From Syngnathus acus (taxonomy: Eukaryota; Chordata; Actinopteri; Syngnathiformes; Syngnathidae), in contig NC_051091.1 in the NCBI RefSeq assembly GCF_901709675.1, positions 5,304,967-5,368,966 on the forward strand: a stretch of DNA of 64,000 nt, in the 5' to 3' direction. The notes under the pieces were generated by a model. That model was not told where the DNA came from. It saw only the letters and a list, made by a program, of their open reading frames with translations, and ran no database searches. The position numbers and the translations under genes were made by a program. Shown in pieces: positions 19,650 to 30,400 of this stretch. Position 1 is the first letter of the stretch; each line of letters begins with the position of its first letter.

Positions 19650-22059
19650 ACGTGTGAGCTCAGCGGATCGGCCCTGATCTGGTTGGTGACACTTCTGCTT
19701 TGCAGTCAGCCGATTGGTCGGTCTTGATGTCCGTAACGCAACAATCCAGCCCCTAAAACAGGGGTGTGTCGTGACGTCAGAGGTAACAAAGAGGTAAACA
19801 ACTTTGACCGCGTGAGCTTAAAGCAACATGGTTTTGCCTCCGAATTTTGCGTGCATGTGGAGAGACCCCCGGTGCGGGGATTACCGCCACATCATTATCG
19901 ACAATGCTCCCTCTCGATTGGCGGAGATTGTGAAATTTAGGCCATGTGTTTCTCTGCATCTCTTTGTTTATAAAACGACGTGTGATCAGTTCATGAAGAC
20001 GTAAACGTAATTGTGTTCTTGTCTCTGGTCGAATGACGAAATCGCGCCATTAGATGGACCTCGTTTTGTTTAATGCGTCTCGCCTCATTGTTTGACATCC
20101 TCAGAATGTGTGTTCGGTCAGGCGTGTGGAGACGAGGGGTGTGTCTACTCTGCAGTGCACTGGTAGGCTGCGAGGCGATGCCGCCGCTCTGGGCAGTGTG
20201 TTGCCATAGTACATTTACAATGCAAAGCACACCGGCTGCAACGAAAATAGATGACTAAACAACGCCAATGCATAATATTGACGTTTCGTCGCGCTTTCCT
20301 TGAGTAAGGATCGAATCCGCTGCGCCTTCACGCTTCACTCGTTCAAATGGCATTTACGTCCGCGGTCGTGTTGCACATGGGAACTGTGGTGCAAGGAGGA
20401 AATTGTCGTACAAAGTGTGTTTGTGTTGCTGAGGCCAGTGGAGGAGGCCTATATGAAGGTCAGGGGTGTGTCTGTAATAAAAACACCGTAGAGGGGGACA
20501 GATAGGAAGGGGAGAGGGAAAGAGGGAGAAGGGCCCCATCCGGCTTCATATATTCGCTTCCAACTAAAATTGCTTTTGGACTCCTGCTGCAGGCCGAGTC
20601 AAAGCGCCATCTGCAAATTCCATAAGTTCAAAAGCTTTATCCACACACTTCCCTTAAATCTGTTTTACATACATGTGTCCAATATCGTACTTAAAACTGA
20701 TAACAAGGAATAGGAAAGTGGCGGCCTGTGACCTCACTGAGTGGACCATGGATTGTTTATTTATTTATTGTTCAAAGTTGGACGTTTTTTTTTACAGACC
20801 CAACATTCTTCAAACGCTGACAAACATTCAATATGTTTATGAATTATTTAAACACATAAATACACGATAAAATGAAACAGAGAGCTCATAAAACATTTTT
20901 CTAAGCGATAGTGTCAGTTGTTTTGCGGAAAATTGCATTCAGTGTTATGGTTATCCTCCCAGTTTTCCTCTTCATCATTAATAATACCCATCTGTAATGG
21001 GATCACAAAAATAGCCAACGATGAAGAAGGATGGTTTGAACTTTTGAGGCATCTAAAATTCATTTTTAACTGCAATTTCGCCACTTTCGGGGCACTGTAC
21101 GTAACACGCTTGTTTCGATCCGTGTTTGTGCACCGTCTCAAGCGCATAAATCTATTGCGGAGCCACTTAAGAAATGTGGTGAGCTGCCGATTCACACAGT
21201 GGCTGGTAGTAAAGTGTGTGGGTGTTAGGTTCATGCTCGTCATTTGTCCTGTGGCTTGGGCCCTGTCCAAGTCTGGCACCAGGGCCCGATTCGAGCAGCT
21301 CCGGTAGCAGGGATTTATTCGACTGTGTTACATCCATGTCGGACTTGTATTTTGGCTGGGCCAATTTGTGTCCTCAGATACTCTGATTCTCACACTCAGC
21401 CAGGGTGATGTTTGGAAAGCATGAGGGTGGAAATCATAAATCAGAAACACTTGACCCACTTAAAGTAGGGAATTTGTTTTCGTGGCATTTGTGGGGTGAC
21501 ATGAATAGCCTGCACAGTAGAGCTCATGCTTTTGGTCAGCCAGAGTTGACAGTGCATTCCTCAGAAGTGCAGGCAGACTACACAGAACAGACAGTAAATA
21601 GTGAAGTTTGCATGCTGTATTTGTAAGCGTATGAATATGAACATGGCCTTGTTGATTCAAAAAGATTCACGGTTCCGTGACTTACTCATTTTACTTTCTT
21701 GGAAAAAAAAAAGTATGAAATAGACAGAGCCAAATTCATTGAATGTTTACTGTATTTATACAATTGAGAGTTTACGTTCTCTGATGCAATTTGTAAACTT
21801 GTCAAAATGAGAAACATTTTGATTCTGGCTTCTACTATCACACAACACCACAGGAGACCCCCCCCCCCCCCCCTTATATTATTTAGATTAGGTTAAGGGC
21901 TGTTTCTGGAATTCTAAACTTAAAATGGATGTATACAATTGAAAATAAGAAATTGTACAGTAGTTGTTACACAATCATCTAATGCAGGGATGCTGACTGG
22001 GATATATTCATACACAGGCGAAGAAAGTTTATACTTCACACTGGAGTTCAAATGTTTAC
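19650..22059. other. Upstream region of vdr, no gene recognised
   Basis: The first part (to about 20200) stays CpG-rich and contains a second inverted CCAAT-like site near 19708-19714 (cgattgg). The rest is AT-rich, with a C16 tract at 21858-21873. The reading frame at 20918-21307 is AT-rich and resembles no family I know. Confidence 0.5.
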
Positions 22060-22127
22060 CTCCGGAGGCCCAAGCACAGCTGCAAGATGGACTTTAGAGG
22101 AGTGGGCTGAGCAGCTCTGGTTCCCTC
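22060..22127 (-). other. Exon-like segment, possible distal 5' exon of vdr (68 bp)
   Basis: On the minus strand a good acceptor with a pyrimidine tract (CTTTCTCCCACAG) and a donor (CCGGAG|GTAAAC) flank 68 bp. There is no long ORF and no protein I recognise. Position and orientation fit an alternative far-upstream untranslated exon of vdr. Chance matches to splice signals cannot be excluded. Confidence 0.35.
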
Positions 22128-22887
22128 CTGTGGGAGAAAGAAGGACAGCGTTAATCACTTCTGTTCTGGACAAGATGATCAAACGTAGAATCAGATTTGG
22201 ATTAAAACCGTAATTTCTAACCCTGATGCCAGTTAATATCCTACTTTGAATCTCTAACCCTAATAGTAAGCCTCCTTTGAAACTTTAACTCAACAGAACT
22301 TTTCTTAACTAAATGCCTAGTAAATGCAGCCGTTCATCTGCACCCCACCTCCCTCCGTGCGGCACCCAACCCTAAGACCTCTGCGCGCCCCTGGCCTGCT
22401 GTACAGTATGTACTGTCCATTGTGACGTAACATGAAACAAGCAAAGATGCTCTCGAACGCGTCATGAACTGTTGAGTCTTGCACACCAAGATCAATCACA
22501 CAGACAGCAAATGAAAGTCTCTTATTAATTACCACGTTGAACATTACGTGCAAATGCAATCGATCACCTGTCTATGCTTTCATTTCGAACAGACTGAATC
22601 GACAAATCCACACGCTTGGATATCTGGACAAACGCGACTACAAATTATGTTCGAATTTATTACCACCATCGTTTCAGTCTTGGTTCATTTCGAACTCTGC
22701 GTCACGACGCCATCTTCCCGACCAGCTAACTTGCATGGTAGCATGTCACCTTAGCCACATGTGGTTAGTTGGAGTTGCATAAAACGTCACTAGTTACAGG
22801 GAAATGCAGACAGTTCATATGATCTCGAGCTAATTAGTACTTTTTATTATATTGAAATACAGTCAAAAATGGCGGTCTGACAGCGCC

Positions 22888-22959
22888 GGTCCCGTGGTGT
22901 AATGGTTAGCACTCTGGACTTTGAATCCAGCGATCCGAGTTCAAATCTCGGCGGGACCT
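22888..22959 (+). tRNA. tRNA-Gln (anticodon TTG)
   Basis: A 72-nt cloverleaf: acceptor stem GGTCCCG/CGGGACC with discriminator T at 22959, D-arm with TGGTTAGCA, anticodon stem CTGGA/TCCAG, loop CTTTGAA with anticodon TTG at 22921-22923 (reads CAA), and T-arm CCGAG/CTCGG with loop TTCAAAT. The internal B box (GAGTTCAAATCTC) is intact. A TTTT Pol III terminator follows at 22965-22968. No intron. The gene lies alone between vdr and tns2; all stems pair, so it looks functional. Confidence 0.95.
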
Positions 22960-23149
22960 CGTCCTTTTATTTCGTATTTTTCAACGCGTGTGGATAATTT
23001 GCGCTATGATGTAACAGTACAATACAGTGATTCAGTTATAACTTGTGTATTTTCGAATCTTTTTATTAAACCTTACTCATACGGTCAAAAATAAAAATTC
23101 TTTTAGATTCCCTAATGTGAACATTTAATTCTCTTAGACATACAATATG

Positions 23150-23497
23150 CCTGGTTAGGAAATCACTGTTGTCATGCATAAAATATATTTCAGGATTCAA
23201 ATAGATTTATATTTGGATACTGTGAATGTATGCGCGATGATACATAGGTACATGTTGTGTATACGCACTCACATTCCTACAGTGCAAAAATAATACACGC
23301 ATACAGTACATACTGTAGATCCTGGTTAGGAAACCACTGTCGTTGTGCATAAAATATATTTCAGGATTCAAATAGAGTTTATATTTGGATACGCTTAATG
23401 TGTGCGTAATGATACATACGTGTATGTACATGTAGTGTATACACACTCACATTCCTACACAGTGAACAAATATCACACACGTAAAATACATACTGTC
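23150..23497. repeat. Tandem duplication, two units of about 171-180 bp
   Basis: Unit 1 starts at about 23150 (CCTGGTTAGGAAATCACTG) and unit 2 at 23321 (CCTGGTTAGGAAACCACTG). Both continue through ATAAAATATATTTCAGGATTC, GTGTATAC, CACTCACATTCCTACA and end with TACATACTGT at 23316 and 23496. Divergence is by point changes and small indels. No ORF or known element. Confidence 0.85.
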
Positions 23498-24289
23498 ATA
23501 CATTTTCTCTACCGTTTCTAAAGTCACACTACAAACATAACACTAATAAGATTTAATAATATATTTTTTTAAATATCGTACATGTCTTTATTGGGGTCAA
23601 TGGTGAGCTGATGCCTGTCCTATCTGGTAATAGGCGGGGTCCATCTGTTTGCATATCTCAAATATCACACTTAACAATTTTCATTTAGTAACGAAGCGTA
23701 TACAATGTGTGTATTTTTGTAGAATTTTATTTCACACAGTTCTTCTTCAGAGGCATAAAATATATTACTTCTTTTACGGACAAACATTATGAAAATTGCA
23801 TTTGTGCTCACTGAAGTTACACTGTTTGTAAAAAAAAACACACAGACACAGACACACGGGTGAAAAAAAATAATAAAAAACAAACTTGAAATATATTTTT
23901 ACATTTTATGTCTTTGGTTTTTTAATTTTTTTATTTTGGGGTGTTTTTCCAAGACTCTTGGTTGTCTTGTGAAAATAAAAACAAACCAACCAGGTCAGGA
24001 CCAATGTGTGGTCCTTCTGAGGCATGGAGAAAGTGAGGTAATGTCTCTGTTGAAAATGACCTTAGCAGCGTGACATGTTTCCCAGATTGTGAAACGTTTC
24101 AGCTTTAAGGCATGAAGTTGTGATTTCCAGTCACAAAAATGTGAATATATTCTCTCTTTGAATTGGTTGATACGTTTATGGCTGTGTGTGACTGAGTTTG
24201 TCATTTGGTTCATGAAGATTGTTGAAAATATGGGCCGGGCTATAAGATTCTGTGCACTGTACAGTGGCTCCAATATGTAAACGTCACGA

Positions 24290-24295
24290 TTTATT
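24290..24295 (-). promoter_or_regulatory. tns2 polyadenylation signal (AATAAA)
   Basis: AATAAA on the minus strand, about 185 bp past the tns2 stop codon. It is the first such hexamer after the stop, giving a short 3' UTR. Confidence 0.55.
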
Positions 24296-24478
24296 TGTGT
24301 GTAATCCTGCTCACAATCAGAAGAATTAGAGATCCTCTTTGGTAAAACTTTAACTTACAACATGACTGTTTAAAAAAAAAACAAATCAAAACAAAGTCAA
24401 CGATTGTGTGTGTTTTGCGCCGTAGTATATGGAACTTGTGTAGACCTCCCTCTTGCCCTCAAAATGTTTTCAGATGTT

Positions 24479-27400
24479 TCATCGGCGTAGCTGTGGTCCG
24501 AGCATAACTTTATTGATAAAGTTGACAATAGCCACTGCAGGTTGCTCTGGATCCAGCTCTGCAAAAAGGTGACACACATTCTCTGTGGCGCTGCCTGTCC
24601 GCCTGGCAACAAAACCAAACATCCTGGTGCAAAAAAAAAAAAAAAAAGAGCCATTTCAACTCAGTTTTTACAGTATGAGCACCACTAAGTACAATGTGTT
24701 AATTGCCATGCAATGTTGGTAGTATGACTTGCTAAAACAGGAAGTCAAGCACTTACTTGCTGGACGTGCTATCACTGTTAGTCCATCTGAAGCACGGCAC
24801 ACAAATAGAAACAGAAGATAATTGCAGGAATACATAAATCAGGAGCTCAAACTGATGATCCAGACTAAATAGAGACTTACAAAAACATTGCTTTAAAAAA
24901 AAGAAAAAAAAAAGGGGGGGGGGGGGGACAAGCACTGATAATTCTGCCTTTATTAGTCGCAACTGCCTGGAAAATGATATAAGCGCACACGCATACACAC
25001 TTTTTTTTTTTTTTTCTTTTTTTAAATAACGGTCAAGAAGTCTCACCTCTGGTCTTGGGGGTCAAGACTGCTGAAAGTCACACTGCTGATGGGGTAGTGC
25101 CTCCGGAAAAATAATCTGCGCAAACACAACCAGGGTCGGTTCGAAGTGCATCATCGAGAAAAAACATCACATCATGTCACCTTCTTTTGCTGTCAGTCAG
25201 AGTGATGCCCTGAGAGGAAACTTTAAAATGGACCATTGTTGCAGCAGGACGTGGACTCAGAGCCAGTGTACTTTTGGTTGCTTTGGAAACGGCTTCCGGT
25301 CCCGTTAATGATTCCGTTTCCACCGAGTTCAGATAGAGAACGTTGCAAGCTTCAGAGAAATCACAAGAATGGGTTTTAAACACAGTGAACAGCATTGTGA
25401 GGCTTTACTGACCTCTACTGGTCAAAGGTAAGAACTGCAAAAACCCGTTGCACAACTTTCTATGAGCATTTTTGTTTAGTGTTTTTTGATGCATTTACGG
25501 CAGACTGAACAAAACTGTTGATAGAAATAAAGTTTTGGGTCAGCAGAATAATTTAATCCAAATCTTACCTGCTCCCTGTTTAAGGAGGTCGGCCGCCGTG
25601 CTTGTGTTTGTTACGGTCCGTATCTCCTGAAGATCGCCGATCAGATCTAAAACAGTGCACACCTCATGAATGCATTTTACTTGACTTGGGAAACACTGAA
25701 TAACTTCCAATGTCCAACCCAAAAGTGATACAAGTTGTTTAACCAATTAAAAAAGAAAATTAATATGAGCTGGTAGACATTCAGAGTAGATTAGAACCAG
25801 ACTACTAGAACCAATTTTACCTCTTTCTGGGACACGAAGGGCACACGGCAAAGAGATGGGTGTGATTGAATGTTGATACACCAGGGCAGACAAACTCCCT
25901 AAAGCAAGAATAAGTACAAAAAAAAGAAATAAATGAAAGTAACCGTGGAAGACCACACCTGATGGAGATAGCAGAGAACATCAATTTACCAAAATATGCT
26001 TCATTCAGACAGCCCTTGATTTTGACACCTCGCGGTCCTGTCTCAATGAGGAAATGTCTCACGAGCTGTTCCAGGACATCTGCTGTGAGATGATGAATTG
26101 TATGCAGGGGGTGAGTATGAACCTTTTTTTTTTCTTTTCTTTCTAACAACAGACTACAAACATGGCTCATGTCTAAAAACTGTGATGACACTACCTTTGC
26201 TTCCAGTGATGTTGGCATTAGGAGGAGGTGTGGCCACTTTGAGGGCCAGGCCGTAGGCACCTTGGAAGGAATTACTGTCTCTGATGAGGAAAGTTCCCGG
26301 CTCCTTGTCCTTCAACACTGCGATGGCTGCGGAGAGAACAAGAGTGAGGTCTTGTATACACTGAAACATACACCAGTAGTTTGATTCCAACTCACCTTGG
26401 TCTCTGGAGATGCTTGGTTTGTACCAGTACTTGGAACTATCTTGGACAAACTTAGCGTTGACCCTGATGTCCTCCCTGCTGCTGCTGCTATACTGTTTCT
26501 GCTCTGCCGAAATTGGGGACAAAGCCATATTGTGGATGGGGGAAGGCGCCGGAGAGCCTCGTAGATGAGAAGTGTGCCCGTTAAGCGATCCCGGTGTCCC
26601 TGAAAGTCGTTTCTTCTCCGGGAGTGGCGGCTGAGCGGCTGGGATTGTGATTGCGGTGTAGCCAGTGTAAGGGACATGTGGGACACTTAGTAACGGGTAG
26701 TAATAAGGTGCGAGGGGGAACGTTGGCGTGCGGTAACCATCAGGCACAGGCGACGGTGGTTTGGCGGGGTCAGTGGAGCTGTCTCTCTCAGGCGTGAGGC
26801 GAAGATCTGTCGCCGACGGGGAGCTGCGACATGGGGACTCACTTGGAGAAATTTGTGAGGAGTTGTTGGAAGAGCTCGGACCGGCAACGTGTGTCGCGCT
26901 GCGGGAGGATGGGCCGTCACTCGGCGCATTTGAGCCGTTGAGGTGGTCTTGCACCGGGGTGAAGATGATAGTGGTACTTTGAGACTGATCGGTATCCTCG
27001 TTATTTTCTTTGACTTTTAGTTCCTCAAGTTTCTTTCCATCAGATGTACGACTGTGAGGAGGTTCACTTGACGGCGGTGTTACGTCAGGACTTGGGGATT
27101 GCTCTTCTGCCTCTGCTATTAAAAGTGTTTTGCTTCCATTTGTGTTGAACTCCAGTGCTAGTGAGGCGTCTTGACTTAAACTGCAAGTATGAGAGAAAAT
27201 TCAACTGCTGAATCAATAAATGGTAAATGTCTTCTCTGCATCAACTCGACAAAAGTGAGGTGTTACCTACCTGTCATCTGTGTGTGTGGGGCTGCTGCCA
27301 CCAATGACTGTATAGTCATGATCAGAATCCAGAGTCTGGGTGCTTGATCTATCACGTTTACCCTCTGAACTCCGCGATACGTCGACCTCTGCACCAGCTG

Positions 27401-30400
27401 TGGTCTTTTCCGCTTAGAAAAGAAAAAAAAAAAAAATCAGATGAATGTAGGTTGCAGGATTATACATTATTCTAAGAAAGTCCCATCCGTTTTTTACCTT
27501 TGAGATGCTCGTTCTGATGATCTTTGGCTTCTGGAGGGGTTCCTGCAAGTATTTCTCTCCCAAGGGAGGGGCTACTGGCAGGCGGAGGAGAGGCTGACCC
27601 AGAGAGGTAACCTGAAGCATAACCTCGACTCTCATGGCTCTCGACGGGAGATGATTGATAAGGAGAGCAGGGGCAAGATTGTCGTGGGGGCGGAGGGCTG
27701 TGGTATCCACTGCTGACTCCGTCCCGCGTGTCCACCACAGGCTGGGGGCTGGGATAATTCTGGTGAGGTCCAAGGACAAACCTTTGCTGCTCCGCTCCCT
27801 GTTTTAAAGCAGCAGAGTGACAGCCGTGATATGGTGGCACGGCTGCTTTACACTGCCAGAAGTCAGCCTCTCCTGGCACTTCCCACGGGTTTTTACTTTC
27901 CCACAATGCCTCTCTAGTCCGTTGTAATCCCACCGCCTGGTCCGGATGCATCGGATGGAGCAGTCTGACCGAGGCCGCTTGGTGCTCCCGCCTGCTGGAG
28001 CAATCTCGGCAAGGACATTGATTTGGAGGACTGAAGAACATCTCTCGGTATGGGCTTGAATGGAGCGACTGGTGGGAAAGGTGAGCGATGGGGTTTTGGC
28101 TGGCATAATGGAAGCCTTGGCATTCATCATTGTAGAGTCTGTTCGAAGCTGGAAGGGTGTGACCATGCGAATGCTCGGAAGCGGAATAAGGGAAGCACGA
28201 TCTGTGGAGGCAAGGTGCAGATGGGGCCGGCTGTTCCCACGCGGGCAGAGGATGGACACTATGGCGATGACAGAGTTCCATATGAGTCAAATGAGGTGGA
28301 GGTGACACGGATTTGGTCGCTAAGGTCGGCAGGGTTTGGCTTTTGGGATGTTTTTTAATACTGTTGCGGCATCCAGCACAGTGACCATTGGATAGGCACG
28401 GCTCTTCCTCCCATTGCCGCCCCACCCCTCCACACTTGATACCTGCTCGACCGCAACATGAGCGTTCTCGCCTTAATCCACCCGTACTTGACAGGTTTGC
28501 CTCGTCTAAAATCTCCGTCTCTCTGTCTTTGTCTCGTACACGCTCTCTTGTTCCCCTTTCTCCTTTTTCCGTCAGACTTTCAGTAGTCTCGCTTTCGGGA
28601 TGGGAAGTAAAGGGGACGCAGCCGGAAGTGCTGGTGAGAGTTTGCGGCTGGCTGGCAATCTGTGTCTTCACCGTTGGGCTGCTGCTGAGGCATCCGTTGG
28701 GTGAGGAAGTCGGGACCGGTCCTCTGCGTTTTCTCACCTGTGCGTACAGACTACCGTCCAGAGGGCCCCGGGTATGAGAAATATCTGGTGGAAACAGGAA
28801 GTTCTCATTTATGAGACAACTCCAGTTTTAAACCAGTGGTGCATATCGTTTGCATGGCACTCAATGTGTCGTTCAAAAGCTTAGTGATGCTGAGGAAGAA
28901 CAAGATTTGTTTCCCAATGAGATGCAAATGAATACAATGAACAATTTTCTTACTCCCTGGGCTGTCTTGATGGTGCAGGTTCAAGTTCTCATAAGAATCC
29001 CATTGGACTACCGGATCTGATGTGTTGTAGTTCATTTTGATGGAGGCATCTGTCTTTTGGTTTTCTTGAAAGCACACACAAAATAAGTAAGTTAAAAAAA
29101 AAAAAAAATCACATTAAAGATACTCAAGACTTCAGAAGTCAGAAATATTCACCGTTTATTTTTTCTGGGCTGCTAGAAAAGATAAACTCCACTGCAGCAT
29201 CACGAGGGAACCTGTCATCTATAAAAAGATACACAATGTCCAAAATATCACCTTGACTGCAGAAATAATAAAAACACTCATATTATTATTATTATTATGT
29301 GAAATGACTAAAAATGTCACTTTAATTGAAAAGTTGGTCCATTCATACCTTGTAAAAAGGCACTTAAGCATGTACTAAGACCGCCACTTACTAAAACATA
29401 TCCAAACAAGCGCCACATTAGCGCGAGTTTGAAATAGTTCTCACATCGATTTTCCAAAACGTGGCCTTTGATCCAATTTAGATTTGCCGGCATAGTACAA
29501 TATGGGGCTTCCCTCTTTTTTTTACCTGTGCAAGCTACGTCGAGGTCCTTCTTGCCAAACCACAGCTGGGCGCCATGAATGGTGCACGTGTGGAACTGGA
29601 TCCTGAACACCACTTCTCTCTCTGCTGCCTGGCTCCGTCGATGATAGCACTTGACCTGAGAGGAAGAAAAGAACTTGATGAAAAGGATCATACAGAAAGT
29701 GGTTCAGAGATATTTGAACTGTAGGCAAATATTTCGGATCACCAGACCGTTACACTGAAAGTAAATGATTTATGGAAAAGAAAATACAAATTACAAGTAG
29801 TCTTTTGTGACATTGTGCAGTTTCTCACCAGAATGTCCCCCTTTAACAATAACGCCGGTTCCATGGTCACACACAGCTTTCTGGACCTCGAGGTCTGAGG
29901 GTTGCTGGAAAAACACGCAAGAGCTCGATTACAACCAAATATAAGAGCAGTCCAAACATGTCTCTGTCGAGTAAATCAAACGTAAACAAGGTGGACTTGA
30001 ACGTAAGCAGACGGGCAGCCATCGTCTAAACATAGACAGTGGGCCAGTAAAAGGAACGTCTGTCTGTTTGAGATGAATGGCGAACATGGCGGAACAACTA
30101 GATTAGTGACCACTCACTAGACGCAGGAAGTGTAGATCAGCTGTAGCGATTGGTAGAGCTTCAGAAATGGAAAGTAACCTGCAGGAAAAAAAAGAAAATT
30201 TACAGACGCTTGCTTTGTATTTTTCAACAACTTTTGTGTACATAAAACGTACCTCCTCCCGTCTGAAAATTTGGCAGTGATGGAATAAGAATCTGATGAA
30301 GGAACAAAGGACTGCTGTTCATTTTAATGGCACCGGAGAGCAGACCACCAAAGTAGTAGATGTACCTGAAGAAAGCAGATGAGGATCAATTGATGACAGG

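Noticed and set aside
23150-23497. CRISPR-like or satellite array
   Set aside because: Only two diverged units, no regular spacers, and the host is a eukaryote.
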